Of a stretch of DNA of 53,496 nucleotides, positions 25,844 through 35,474 are shown one piece after another (the stretch's first letter is position 1; every line of letters begins with the position of its first letter). The notes under the pieces were generated by a model, which had not been told where the DNA came from, did no database searches, and saw only the letters and a program-made list of their open reading frames with translations. The DNA comes from an uncultured Balneolaceae bacterium (GTDB lineage Bacteria > Bacteroidota > Rhodothermia > Balneolales > Balneolaceae), in assembly GCA_913057825.1 (NCBI GenBank), contig CAJXOW010000021.1:1-53496 (forward strand), given 5' to 3'. The position numbers and the translations under genes were made by a program.

Positions 25844-28800
25844 CTATTTCATGAGCATCATTTTGCCGGTGCGGGTCTGGGTGTTGGTTTGCAGGCGATA
25901 GATGTAGACGCCGCTGGTCAGGCTGCTTGCATCGAAGGTTACCCGGTGGTGTCCGGCGGACACTTTTTCATTGACCAGCTCGGCCACTTCTTGTCCCAAC
26001 AGGTTGTACACGCCCAGCCTGACGTGCCTGGTTTCCGGTACGGCATACGATATGGTGGTCGTCGGATTAAATGGATTGGGATAGTTGCCTTTCAGGGTAA
26101 GGGTATTCGGCACCTGCTGTTCCTCCTCGCGCGTTGAAGTAACCGTCTGCGGATAATACACGTTGCCGTCTGTATCGTAGGCTTTCACCGTATAGGTTCG
26201 ATTGATACCTGTTGAACTGGAATCGACTTCGGGCGAGGTAACGAACGTCACCACGGTTTGCTGGGCCTGCGAAAGGTTAAAGGAGAATCGCCGCGGGTGC
26301 TGCCGTGCTTCGAAAGCCACTTCGGACGGCTGAAACGTCACATAGTCACTAAACTGACCGTAGTTCATATCCGTCTGAAAACTCGCTACGACCGAGGGAT
26401 CCGCCCCGCTGTCCAAAATCTGAAAATCGGCGTCCGGAAGCAGTTCCGGAGTTCCGTGGACCACACTCGCCTGCACGCGGGTTTCGTCGCCCGTCGGCAG
26501 TACCCGGTCCTTGCTGTGGTGTACGGATATGCTGTCATCGCCCTGAATTACGACCTGGTGATACGTCTCAATTTCCAGGCTCACGAGGGAGGCCGCCTGA
26601 TCCGACGGACTTTCACCACTGGGCGGTAAAAACAGTTCTCGATCTTTGCCGGCAAACACTTCCACAAACGAGGTAGCTTGCTGATAGCCAAGGCTGTCGG
26701 TTACCGCATCCTGTTTATCCGCCAGGTAAACATCCACCTTATCGAGTCCCGGCGCATTATGCACAAACTGCACCTTGACCTTCGGTCCCACCTGTCCGCG
26801 AACCAGATGGAAAGACTTCGATTCGCCCTCCACCGTGGTTTGGGCATCGCTGGCATCGACACGCTGGTATACCTTCAATGTATCGCCGAGAGCAACATTC
26901 TCATTCGACAGCAGGTTGTTCAGGGTTCGATAACTCACGGTCAACTGCCCCGTTTCATCACGGGAGCGCTCCAGGAGGATATCCCCGGAATTAAAATCAC
27001 TTGAAGTTGCCAGTTTCCAATGGTAGGTCACCGGATCTCCGTCGGGGTCCCCCCGGTTGTCCCACTTGAAAGTCACTGTATTATTCGGTTCGCCCTCCAC
27101 CTCAACATGGGCCCCTTCGGCCGGTGATTCCACTTTGGCCACGAGAGGTATGGAATTGGTGAAGGATACATACTGATAATCCGTCTGATCGAACGTGGTC
27201 GCATGTTCCCCGTTTTCATTGAAGATATTGCTGTAATCCACGAAAAAGCCAATCTCATCGCCTCCCTGCATGGTAAAATTGGCTCTATTGTTGCGCGGGA
27301 TGGCCATTTCAACGTGATAGCCGGAAGATTGCTGTTTAATCTCGAGATTAATGTCGCCCGGCGTAAATATTCGACTGCCGACCTCGCTCGTATAATCACC
27401 GGCATCATCCCACATTCCATTGCCGCCTGCATCACGGGCATCCTCCGAACCATCCCAGGTACGAAGCGTTTCGAAGTTATCGTTATTCATATCGAGCACC
27501 ATATCGGTGTTGCCGCTGCCAAACCAGCGACCGTCGCCGTCAAAATCCCATTTAATCGTGGGGATGCCGTAAGCCGGCATCTTCAGGGCTACATAGAGCG
27601 AATCGCCGCCGCGCACCATATATATTTCGGGCTCGTACGTATGTCCGCCGGTAACCTTGGTCGTCGTATTCATCATCCGCAGTGAATCCGGCCATTCAAG
27701 CGCCGTCCCATCAACCATGGGGGCATTATCGCCAGATACATTTTTAATCTGTCGCGGCAAGGGATAGCGCGGGTAGCGGTCTTCGCCGTCACTGATTCCA
27801 TCGCCATCGGTATCCGAATCATGGGGATCGGAAGTGCTGTAACTGAACAGACCGTCGATAGCTTCCTGCTTATCCGTGTAGCCGTCGCCGTCTGAATCGG
27901 CGCTGGTGGTGTTGCTCCCAAACCTCTCTTCGTCGAGCGGCACCCGGGGATCGTCATCCGGAAAACCGTCTCCGTCAGCATCTTTGGCCTGGTACAAATC
28001 GCCCCAGTCATCATATAAATCCTGGTACGCCGTAAAGTCCCGCAGCATGGTAGCCTGGAAATCAAACCGTTTACCGAACTTGATACCGTATCCCTCCGGA
28101 TAATTGTCCTTATACCCGTATTCCTGCGGCTTATCTCCGTGACCCATCTCCGAGTGGCCGTTATGATTATAGATGCCATCCACGGCATGCTGAGCTTCGT
28201 GGATGAACAGCCAGATCAATTGATATCCGACCGAAACATCCGGAAACTCGTCCGGATACTTGTCAAATCGTCCCAGGCGGGTGAGCGGCCAGTGAACCTG
28301 TGAAAAGCCGGTCCGGCGGTTCGGCCCCGGCAGCTCCATCTGGTTCGTTGCTCCCCAGGACCAGAAGCCGCCAAAACCGGGTATAATTCGAAAGACCAGG
28401 TCGTACTGGGTATTGACAACGCCGAAATCCTCCACCAGGTGGGTACCGGTCATTTCCGTCGAACTCCAATAGGTAGCATCGCTGAAGTCCTTATACTCCT
28501 CCACATGAAGGTAATCGAATTCCAGATTCAACTGCATTTTGGTATTGCGCCAGTAAAACATTCTTGCGCGTTCAAGCAGCGTTTTAAGGTCTTCGATCTC
28601 CCCGCTGTCCATCTGATAATCCCCGCTGTTCCGCCGGTCGTTCGTATGCTCGTAGATTACCACCGCCGTCTTGATGTTGGCATAGGAGGTGTATCCATTG
28701 GTGCTCGACGGCGTCGTTACCGAGTACACATTGCTGGTATCATGCTCATTGCGGCTATAGTCGCGCGCCGTAATCTTATAGTAATAGGTTTGTCCCGCTT

Positions 28801-29131
28801 CCAGCCGCGTATCGGTAATCGTGGTATCGGTATCGGTAAAGTGGGTCGGCGTACTGGAGAAACTGCCTCCCTCTTTGCGGCGGTAAATATTATATCCCGC
28901 GTGATCATACAGGGTGATACCGGGACCCTCCCAGGTCAGATGCACGTTGGTGCCGGTAAAGGAGTGATCGGTGATCGTTACGCCGGTCTGCGCCGCGGCA
29001 TCCTGGAGCACGCCGCCGGCAGACATCATGATTAACGTGATGATCAAGCTTGTAAACGCAGTAAATATAAAACTGAACCCAGACCTCTTATTGTATCTAT
29101 TCTTCATGCCCTGAACTAAATTGATTAACAT
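25844..29131 (-). CDS. Secreted multidomain protein with HEXXH zincin motif and sorting domain
   Basis: 1095 residues. A signal-anchor-like N-terminus (true start perhaps the Met at 29107) is followed by a fibronectin-III-like domain (about 50-140). A region with IWLFIHEAQHAVDG follows, HEAQH at 311-315, with more His (NHNGHSEMGH) shortly after, as in gluzincin/metzincin-type peptidases. Then come thrombospondin type-3-like Ca repeats (DADGDGFPDDDP, DSDGDGYTD, DSDTDGDGISDGED), a carbohydrate-binding-like domain, an Fn3-like domain and a DUF4397-like domain (VKVQFVHNAPGLDKVDVYLAD). The NYPNPFNP sorting domain ends the protein. A secreted or surface metalloprotease is plausible but the peptidase family is not identified. 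The C-terminal 400 residues are homologous to the protein at 47588. Confidence 0.82.
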   Translation of the reverse strand: MLINLVQGMKNRYNKRSGFSFIFTAFTSLIITLIMMSAGGVLQDAAAQTGVTITDHSFTGTNVHLTWEGPGITLYDHAGYNIYRRKEGGSFSSTPTHFTDTDTTITDTRLEAGQTYYYKITARDYSRNEHDTSNVYSVTTPSSTNGYTSYANIKTAVVIYEHTNDRRNSGDYQMDSGEIEDLKTLLERARMFYWRNTKMQLNLEFDYLHVEEYKDFSDATYWSSTEMTGTHLVEDFGVVNTQYDLVFRIIPGFGGFWSWGATNQMELPGPNRRTGFSQVHWPLTRLGRFDKYPDEFPDVSVGYQLIWLFIHEAQHAVDGIYNHNGHSEMGHGDKPQEYGYKDNYPEGYGIKFGKRFDFQATMLRDFTAYQDLYDDWGDLYQAKDADGDGFPDDDPRVPLDEERFGSNTTSADSDGDGYTDKQEAIDGLFSYSTSDPHDSDTDGDGISDGEDRYPRYPLPRQIKNVSGDNAPMVDGTALEWPDSLRMMNTTTKVTGGHTYEPEIYMVRGGDSLYVALKMPAYGIPTIKWDFDGDGRWFGSGNTDMVLDMNNDNFETLRTWDGSEDARDAGGNGMWDDAGDYTSEVGSRIFTPGDINLEIKQQSSGYHVEMAIPRNNRANFTMQGGDEIGFFVDYSNIFNENGEHATTFDQTDYQYVSFTNSIPLVAKVESPAEGAHVEVEGEPNNTVTFKWDNRGDPDGDPVTYHWKLATSSDFNSGDILLERSRDETGQLTVSYRTLNNLLSNENVALGDTLKVYQRVDASDAQTTVEGESKSFHLVRGQVGPKVKVQFVHNAPGLDKVDVYLADKQDAVTDSLGYQQATSFVEVFAGKDRELFLPPSGESPSDQAASLVSLEIETYHQVVIQGDDSISVHHSKDRVLPTGDETRVQASVVHGTPELLPDADFQILDSGADPSVVASFQTDMNYGQFSDYVTFQPSEVAFEARQHPRRFSFNLSQAQQTVVTFVTSPEVDSSSTGINRTYTVKAYDTDGNVYYPQTVTSTREEEQQVPNTLTLKGNYPNPFNPTTTISYAVPETRHVRLGVYNLLGQEVAELVNEKVSAGHHRVTFDASSLTSGVYIYRLQTNTQTRTGKMMLMK

Positions 29132-29490
29132 TTTTAACTTATGAAGACTTGAACACTGGCCGGATAATTTTGCCGGGCTTCATTCTGATCTCTCTGCAAT
29201 TCCGGAACGAAAGGTCATTCGTGATTGGTACGGGACCATTCAAAACCCGTATGAGCCAAAACAAGCGCTTTTTTGTTATGACCCGAAAAGTCCGACCGAT
29301 TCCAGGAGAAACCAATAAGCCCTGTAGATTGGACGAGTAAAGTCTCACCTTGTTACAATATTATCGGGAATTCATAGTCATCCCGGATCTTCCGGACAAT
29401 AACAAATCAGGAATGGACTTTAAAAAAACAAGAACTTCCTAAACCGGTTTGCTTAATATGGTCCCGGGAGTCCGTCCCGGCTGCTTTCGG

Positions 29491-29510
29491 GGGACAGGCA
29501 TCCAACGGGG
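29491..29510. repeat. GGACAGGCATCC repeat, copy 2
   Basis: Word gggacaggcatccaacgggg, within a gap (29132-29581) that otherwise shows only a cccggga/tcccgg hairpin near 29463-29480. Confidence 0.65.
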
Positions 29511-29581
29511 GAGCCTGTCTCGTTAAAAAAGTCAGTAATTCAAGAATCTTCAGCCAAACATTAACAATTTAGAGGACTTAG

Positions 29582-29905
29582 TCAATTATTGTTTTGCTCC
29601 ATTCGATCCATGGTGTATTGCAGCTCTCCACGGTTGCGAGCCAGGTCGTACCACTCCGGGTTTACGAACTCCACCAGCTCCTGTAATTTTTTCTCTCTCC
29701 AGGAATCGATATCCCGCCGTCTTATGCGTGCTTTATCCTCGCAGGTAAAACATTCGAAATAGAGCAGTTTTGAAGATGGCGGATCCGGATGGTTATGTCC
29801 GGGCTCTTCCGTTCGCGACGGACCGGAAACAAGCAGGTTTGAAGTGAGTCCGACATTCAATTTTCCGGCATTATTACAGATGACATAAACATAGTATGAG
29901 TGCAT
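29582..29905 (-). CDS. GIY-YIG domain protein, probably catalytically altered
   Basis: A 107-residue single-domain protein of the UvrC-N/URI type. YYVYVICNNAGK is the GIY half and LNVGLTSNL the YIG half. The C-terminal NPEWYDLA is typical of the standalone Bacteroidota-type members. The Tyr expected before VG in YIG is Asn here, and the metal-binding Glu in the RRE-like helix appears as Asp (RIRRRDIDSW), so nicking activity may be reduced or absent. Such small nucleases occur as isolated, mobile-looking genes; I see no terminal inverted repeats around this one. Confidence 0.8.
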   Translation of the reverse strand: MHSYYVYVICNNAGKLNVGLTSNLLVSGPSRTEEPGHNHPDPPSSKLLYFECFTCEDKARIRRRDIDSWREKKLQELVEFVNPEWYDLARNRGELQYTMDRMEQNNN

Positions 29906-30337
29906 AGTCTCCTCTTACTTGATGAATGTTAACTATCAGAAATCGACCGGGCCTTCGATGTTGGAGGCGATCAGGCAAAGAGAGGAAGTGGTTGACAAGC
30001 ATTTTCGAGCTTATCGGTCCTCCAAATTCGCATCAAATAACCTCAAAACCAGTCGAAATCCTTTACTTCCGACCATCATGATCCCGCAGGCTGCCCTGTT
30101 TGGCAGCGTCCGATCGATTCCTGTCAATCTTATATATCCGATATGAACGGGGGATAATCCTTACAAATTAATTCGTGTGATTGGGAGTTTGCTGTTTTTT
30201 TGATTTAGGCGGCTATTTCTCTCTTTCTCCCTTCGCAAGTGTCTTTCACGTGCATAGGAAGTGATTTGTTCTCCGTATTTTACCTCGATGGTGGGCGGGG
30301 GAGGTCCATAGCCTTATATGGTCCTCCCCCTTGTCCT

Positions 30338-30370
30338 CCCGACAGCGGTCGGGACAGGCATCCAAAGGGG
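30338..30370. repeat. GGACAGGCATCC repeat, copy 3, with adjoining hairpin
   Basis: Hairpin cccgacagcggtcggg (30338-30353) overlaps the word gggacaggcatccaaagggg (30351-30370). Confidence 0.6.
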
Positions 30371-30381
30371 AATGTTTTTAC

Positions 30382-30422
30382 GCTCTCGCCTTTCGCCTTT
30401 CACCTTTCACCTTTCGCCTTCA
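30382..30422. repeat. Solitary CCTTTCR heptamer array
   Basis: Tandem units cgccttt, cgccttt, cacctttcac, ctttcgcc with period 7 and no inverted partner. cgagcgcagcgag follows directly, the word also seen outside arms at 18249, 21234 and 39489. The surrounding gap 29906-30619 shows no convincing gene. Confidence 0.6.
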
Positions 30423-30453
30423 CGAGCGCAGCGAGTGTTCGGTCCTCCCCCTT

Positions 30454-30483
30454 ATCCTGTTCCAATTTATATTGGAACAGGAT
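30454..30483. other. Perfect 13-bp hairpin in intergenic region
   Basis: atcctgttccaat / attggaacaggat with a 4-nt loop, flanked by C-rich ccccctt / G-rich agggggat. Probably an RNA hairpin or palindromic binding site upstream of the DUF975-like gene. Confidence 0.5.
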
Positions 30484-30619
30484 CTTCCCCCTCCGAAGGG
30501 GGATTTATTCCGCTTTGGTTAATTTCTTTGAAAGAATTTTTATATTGCGGTTTCGATGTTGTAGTGGGATATCATAAGACGGCCAAAAGTTGAGTTAATC
30601 ATTTAAAACATTTCATTAA

Positions 30620-31375
30620 GTGTCGACGGAAACTTCACAACCGCCTAAAAAAGGGGCCTGGTCTTGTTATCGATTCGGGTGGCGCAAGTTTAAGCGCTAT
30701 TTCCTGGAGCTGTTTTTAATTGCCGTGATCTCTGTGCTGGCATCGCTGCCGATGGGGATTCCCGTTGATGAATTTCTCTTCAACGATTCCACCTTCTTCA
30801 TCCTCGGCTATCTTTTTCTGCTGTATCTTCCCTTGCACTACGGTATCGATTTCGCTTTTCTGAAGGCCTCGAAGGACGAGTCGCCCCGGGTCGGAGATAT
30901 CCTGGATTTTTTCAATAACTACCTGAGTGTCGTCGCCGCTCAATTGTTGGTGTCCTTAATCGTCGGAATCGGATTTCTGCTCTTGATTGTCCCGGGCATC
31001 ATCTTCATGTGTAAACTGGCGTTTGTCCCCTACCTGGTAACCTACGAACGAACCGATGCGTTGGAAGCGCTGCGGTTAAGCTGGGAGATAACCGAGGGAT
31101 ACAGCTGGACCATTTTTCGGATCTGGCTGTTGTCGATCCCCCTGTATTTACTGGGAATCGCCCTGGTCGGGGTCGGATTGATATTTTCCACGATGTGGAT
31201 TGGTTTGTCCTATGCCGGACTGTATTATCACGCCTCCGAGCAAAGCGATATCCTGCAGGATTACCATCAACGTAAGCGCACCTATTCAAAAAGCACCTCC
31301 CGCGCCCGCCGCGAACCCGGCAAGGAGACAGATCAAGGACTGCCGAATTTGCTGGACCGGGGGCAGAACGAGTGA
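30620..31375 (+). CDS. Multi-pass membrane protein, DUF975/GPDP-membrane-domain-like
   Basis: 251 residues with a GTG start. About five hydrophobic segments are visible (LELFLIAVISVLASLPMG, FFILGYLFLLYLPLHYG, VVAAQLLVSLIVGIGFLLL, IFRIWLLSIPLYLLGIALVG, and a shorter one). The central VPGIIFMCKLAFVPYLVTYE and ALRLSWEITEGYSW match the pattern of DUF975/YciC-like integral membrane proteins (glycine-proline hinge then W-containing helix). The C-terminus is a basic, Ser/Arg-rich cytoplasmic tail. The function of the family is unknown. The TGA stop lies in a heptamer arm; the next gene is a glycosyltransferase on the same strand. Confidence 0.7.
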   Translation: MSTETSQPPKKGAWSCYRFGWRKFKRYFLELFLIAVISVLASLPMGIPVDEFLFNDSTFFILGYLFLLYLPLHYGIDFAFLKASKDESPRVGDILDFFNNYLSVVAAQLLVSLIVGIGFLLLIVPGIIFMCKLAFVPYLVTYERTDALEALRLSWEITEGYSWTIFRIWLLSIPLYLLGIALVGVGLIFSTMWIGLSYAGLYYHASEQSDILQDYHQRKRTYSKSTSRARREPGKETDQGLPNLLDRGQNE

Positions 31376-31544
31376 TTAATGATTAATGATTTATGATTTA
31401 TGATTAGTGATTTGTGCTGATAGTATTTCTTGACTCCTGACTTAAAATTGGAATACTGTACATACTTTTTTGACTTTGCTTCTGAATTATGCAACATGCA
31501 TCACTCAGAAATCATTGATTATAAATCATAAATCACTAATCAAA
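31371..31544. repeat. Inverted heptamer-armed element, GATNNAT type
   Basis: Left arm 31371-31411 contains the stop of the membrane protein; right arm 31509-31544; core 97 bp. Confidence 0.85.
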
Positions 31545-31620
31545 TTGGCTGCTTTCTTCAATTTGGTTAAGTTGGATAGGTGCCGTTTATAAATAATCTT
31601 CCTCATGCAGTGGCTATTTC

Positions 31621-32820
31621 ATGCAAGTAATTTTAACGATTGTTTTCTCGCCGTGGTCGCCCTACCGGGGTGGAGCTCAGCAGTCCACTCATAATATAGC
31701 CACGATTCTGGCACGGCGCGGTCACGACGTGACGGTCGTTTATACCAAGCCTCCGTGGGAGGAGATCCCGGTGCCCGAGGAATTGCCCTACCGGCTCGAA
31801 TGGGCCAACCTGTACGCCACACGGAGTAAATGCCGGGCTCACCTGCGCGACCTGGTTGTATTTTCGGTCCGCAACAAAGTGGGAAAGTTGATTGACCCGG
31901 ATCAGCCGACCATTGTACACAGCAACGGCGAGGAAGGGGGATTGATCCATCAGCTGAAAAAAGATCACGACTTCAAATTCGTGTTCACTCCCCGGTTTGC
32001 CTACTATCCCGAATCGTTTTATCGGGACCCCGTTCCGCTGCACAAACGTGTCTGGCATTGGATCAACGAGCGCAAGACGATCATGCAGTTGAACGCGGTC
32101 TTCAACGCCGACGTCATCTCTCCGCCGAGCCGGTGGGCGGCCGAGCAACACAAACGCTTCGGCCTGCCGGACGAACGTTTCCAGATCGTTCACAATGGCG
32201 TGCCGCGCGAATTTCTGAACTATAATAGAAACGCCGACCGGGCTCCCCGGGGCCCCATCGTGTTTTTCGGTCGGTTCACCCCCGAAAAAGGGATCGATAC
32301 GCTCATCGAGGCGATCGATCTGCTCAAGCAGAAACGCGATAATCTTCCGCCGGTACTGGTCGTTGGACAGGGACGGGAAAAGGAGAACTACAAAAAGGAG
32401 ATCCGCCAGCGGGGGTTGCAAAACGATATCGCATTCAAGCCCTGGATGACCCACGACGAGCTGGGGAAACTGCTGACCACCACGCGGATGACCGTCCTGC
32501 CTTCCAAAGAAGAGAATTTCAGCCTCGGCATCCTGGGATCGATGTGCGTCGGAGTGCCGACTATCAGCACGCAGGTGGGCGGTACGCCCGAAATCATAGA
32601 CTCCGGCGAAAACGGGTTGCTGGTCCCCCCCTCCGATCCGAAGCGGTTATCCGAAGCCATAGCCACGATGCTCAATCAGCCCGACTTCGCCGAAAAGCTG
32701 GGACGCAGCGGCGCCGAGCATATCCGCAGCGAGCTGACCTGGGAACGCAGCGTGGATCACTTTGAGGAGATGTATGAAGCGCTTGTCAACGGTAAGGTTG
32801 GTGCTGTTTCCGGGGCGTAA
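31621..32820 (+). CDS. Family 4 (GT-B) glycosyltransferase
   Basis: A 399-residue retaining glycosyltransferase. The N-terminal acceptor domain has PWSPYRGGAQQSTHNIATILARRGHDV, whose Gly-Gly turn is typical. The C-terminal donor domain has FFGRFTPEKGIDTLIEA, then the EX7E-type motif in KEENFSLGILGSMCVGVPTISTQVGGTPEII and a final helix. It transfers a sugar from a nucleotide donor, probably in surface polysaccharide assembly because a UDP-sugar dehydrogenase, a Wzi protein, an epimerase and a decarboxylase lie in the next 14 kb. The sugar and linkage are not predictable. Confidence 0.9.
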   Translation: MQVILTIVFSPWSPYRGGAQQSTHNIATILARRGHDVTVVYTKPPWEEIPVPEELPYRLEWANLYATRSKCRAHLRDLVVFSVRNKVGKLIDPDQPTIVHSNGEEGGLIHQLKKDHDFKFVFTPRFAYYPESFYRDPVPLHKRVWHWINERKTIMQLNAVFNADVISPPSRWAAEQHKRFGLPDERFQIVHNGVPREFLNYNRNADRAPRGPIVFFGRFTPEKGIDTLIEAIDLLKQKRDNLPPVLVVGQGREKENYKKEIRQRGLQNDIAFKPWMTHDELGKLLTTTRMTVLPSKEENFSLGILGSMCVGVPTISTQVGGTPEIIDSGENGLLVPPSDPKRLSEAIATMLNQPDFAEKLGRSGAEHIRSELTWERSVDHFEEMYEALVNGKVGAVSGA

Positions 32821-32872
32821 GCCTTTGGTACCGCTAATGGACGATTCAGGGGCAGTAGTCGGTTGACAAGCG

Positions 32873-32904
32873 CGCTCCAGGCTCCACGCTCCACGCTCCA
32901 GGGG
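32873..32904. repeat. GCTCCAG/GCTCCAC heptamer arm
   Basis: Units gctccag, gctccac, gctccac, gctccag followed by a tip gtattccggcggg...gtgtata, like the other GC-heptamer elements. The only partner candidate is a degenerate cagcttt/cggcttt stretch at 32957-32978, which encodes the C-terminal AES of the next gene. Confidence 0.55.
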
Positions 32905-32961
32905 TATTCCGGCGGGTGTTTACGGGGTGTATATTGACATTTTGAATCCAGCCGGCAGTTC

Positions 32962-35448
32962 TCAGCTTTCGGCTTTGTCTTTTTTCTTCCGGGTTGCCGG
33001 TTGTTTTTCGGCTTTCAGGTCTTTTTCCGGCCGTAGAGAGGGTTGTTTTTCGTAGCTGGGGTTTTTCATTGAACGGCGGGCTTTTAGATAGGCTTTGTTG
33101 ATGGCAGGGGTGTGCTGCCAGCCGGTTCCGTTCCAGTAGTTCAGAGAGTCGGCGTAGCGGTCAAAGTACTCCTGGTTGATGCTGGTTGTGAGTTCTCCCC
33201 TCTTTTGCATTCCGCTTACCAATTGGTCGAATTGGGTGGTGGTGCCCACACTTTGAACGGATAGATCGAAGTCAAAATACAACTTCATGAAACCGGTTTT
33301 CATATAATTTTTCAAATTCATGTCTCGATAGCCCGCATGAATGGATAGCTGAAACTGATCCTTTGGTTCAACATTTGTGATATTGCTTCCGTAGCTTGCC
33401 TTCATCCTGGACTTAAGCGTTCTTCCCACTACAGTACGCGACACGGCAATGTAAGCAATTTCAGTCTCCTTATGGAGGCTGTCTACCTGGTAAGCATCCG
33501 AAAGCGGGGAGTGTCCTCCAAAATGAGCGGGATCCAGGACAGCCAAAATAGCCTGGTCCAGGCTGTTGCTTTCGCCGGTTACCAACAGCTCTTTTTTCCC
33601 ATTCTGATCCAGATCGATCAACTCCATAGCACGCAAATATCCCATATTCAAATATCTGCCCCTGTTTTCTCCCGTCAACGGATCAACTCGTTCAACGACT
33701 CCCGGGAAATAACTTTCATGATGGGAAAGGACCAACATATGTGAAGAATCTGTTGTCGGCGATCGATATAGTTCAATCTCCATTCCATCATAACGGTTTT
33801 TCAGCGGATCCCTTTTACGGGGAAACGAAAACCGGTATTCCAGGGGACGACTCCATAAGGGTTCTCCCGCGGCAATATCCCTGGCATGCAGCCAGGTTGC
33901 ATGAAGGCTGTCCTTTGAGGTTTGTTCAAACCAGAACACTTCATTAATACTATCACCATCTACATCATATAATTGGATCAAGTCTTCAGCCTGCATATGC
34001 GCACGGGTGTTGGTGTCCTCTTCCGTATCAGACCCCGCCGGCAGACGAGCCAGTTGCTGACCGGCGGCATTTTGCACATAGAAATACTCGTTATTCAACT
34101 CCGCCATGACCGGATTGCGATCTATGGGGCCATAAAACAGGCGGAAGGTGATCAGCGACAGTGCCAGAATCAGAATAATTCCGACTGCACTGTATTTATG
34201 CTCCCATACTTTTTTGCCGTAATGCCTCAGGAGATTTTCCTCCAGGAAGATCGATACACGCCGGTCGTAAAAGAGTCCCTCGAGTTGTTCAACGCCGAAT
34301 ATCTTGAGGTTTCTATTGGGATATCTGCTTTCAAGTCGGGCTTTAAAGTCCAGGGCTTCATTTCGATGCTGATTTGGAACCACCATGACCTCCACCCAGG
34401 AGAAGAATGCTGCATGCACCTTGGCTTCGAGGCTTTTTCGATCGATCTTTTCAACCTTTCCCTCCCGGCTAACGCGACCGGTGATCGCCGCCGTGGATCT
34501 TATTTTATATCTTTTCCGAAGTCCGGCATGGGATAAAACGGCGCCATACATAAGACCAGCCGACGCCAATTCCATTGAATGGCCCTGACTATACCAACCT
34601 GGATTCGTATACGAAAGGCGTCCGAGCAGCCCCTTCTCCGCAGACTTCGGGTGATATTTCCGCAGCATTTGCCGGACACTTTCGGCTACTCTCGTGCGAA
34701 ATGCCTGCTGATTTTTCTCGCCGGAATCCACATCAAAATTGGTGGTGATACGATCCATCCCATCGGCCGACCTGTCAAACAATTCGACCGAAAGCCGGCG
34801 AAGCCGTCCTATCTTTTTCTCCGGGTCCTGCTCGTTTTGCACGACCGTGGGTACCATTACAGAGTTTTCCCGGTGTTTGGGGATATCACTGGAGATGCCC
34901 TGACTCTGGCTGCAAGCTATCCACAGATGCTGCAGGTTCTCCAATTTTCTGGCGCATTCAGCGTTGACCTCTCTTAATTTGTCCGTGCACTTTTTTAATA
35001 ATTCGCAGGGCGTCTCTTCCACTCTTTTCTGCCAGTCCTCCACTTCGGCTTCAAGCACCTTTCGCACCTTGCAATCGAGCACTTCGAGGGATTTCAGCGG
35101 TTCTCCGACAAAAGCATACTGCAATGCCAATCGCTGCTGCAGGTCTTTTTTAAAAACGCCGAACGGCTTGAGGCTCGCCACTTCCGGCACTTGTTGCTCA
35201 ATATCCCGCAAGTGATGCAATAACCGGTGATATTTGGATGGATCCACCCCGGTAAAATCCAGGGGATCTTCCAGCCGGGGCAGCCGGGAAACCAATTCGA
35301 GCAGATAGGATTGATACGTTTCAAAATCGCCGTCGAGGAGGGCTATAAAGTCGTTAATCAGCCGAAGACTCCACCTCGTGGATGGACGCTGCTGAAGCTC
35401 GCGCTTCAACTCATGAAACTTCCGCTCGATTTGAAGGACTTTGTTCAT
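32962..35448 (-). CDS. Lon-like Ser-Lys domain / one-helix / FG-GAP-like membrane protein A
   Basis: 828 residues, paralogous to the protein at 43323. The N-terminal ~250 residues are helical (FTGVDPSKYHRLLHHL block). Residues ~270-400 resemble the S16 Lon proteolytic domain: GHSMELA (Ser291) corresponds to Lon GPSAGIA, AITGRVSREGKV to AMTGEITLRGQV, and LEAKVHAA (Lys343) to LKEKLLAA, followed by VMVVPNQHRNEA for VLIPFEN. There is no AAA domain. One membrane helix (about 419-440) leads to ~390 exported residues with integrin-alpha-like FG-GAP segments (YDVDGDSINEVFWF, DLDQNGKKELLVTGE). I propose an inside protease and outside sensor, perhaps for envelope or polysaccharide control; no such function is established. 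Confidence 0.6.
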   Translation of the reverse strand: MNKVLQIERKFHELKRELQQRPSTRWSLRLINDFIALLDGDFETYQSYLLELVSRLPRLEDPLDFTGVDPSKYHRLLHHLRDIEQQVPEVASLKPFGVFKKDLQQRLALQYAFVGEPLKSLEVLDCKVRKVLEAEVEDWQKRVEETPCELLKKCTDKLREVNAECARKLENLQHLWIACSQSQGISSDIPKHRENSVMVPTVVQNEQDPEKKIGRLRRLSVELFDRSADGMDRITTNFDVDSGEKNQQAFRTRVAESVRQMLRKYHPKSAEKGLLGRLSYTNPGWYSQGHSMELASAGLMYGAVLSHAGLRKRYKIRSTAAITGRVSREGKVEKIDRKSLEAKVHAAFFSWVEVMVVPNQHRNEALDFKARLESRYPNRNLKIFGVEQLEGLFYDRRVSIFLEENLLRHYGKKVWEHKYSAVGIILILALSLITFRLFYGPIDRNPVMAELNNEYFYVQNAAGQQLARLPAGSDTEEDTNTRAHMQAEDLIQLYDVDGDSINEVFWFEQTSKDSLHATWLHARDIAAGEPLWSRPLEYRFSFPRKRDPLKNRYDGMEIELYRSPTTDSSHMLVLSHHESYFPGVVERVDPLTGENRGRYLNMGYLRAMELIDLDQNGKKELLVTGESNSLDQAILAVLDPAHFGGHSPLSDAYQVDSLHKETEIAYIAVSRTVVGRTLKSRMKASYGSNITNVEPKDQFQLSIHAGYRDMNLKNYMKTGFMKLYFDFDLSVQSVGTTTQFDQLVSGMQKRGELTTSINQEYFDRYADSLNYWNGTGWQHTPAINKAYLKARRSMKNPSYEKQPSLRPEKDLKAEKQPATRKKKDKAES

Positions 35449-35474
35449 TTTTCAATCTGGGGATTGAAAAAAAG

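Noticed and set aside
29149..29340. Overlapping ORFs on both strands between the metalloprotease-like and GIY-YIG genes, and the 75-residue frame at 29919-30146
   Set aside because: No motif and no conserved start context; treated as noncoding.
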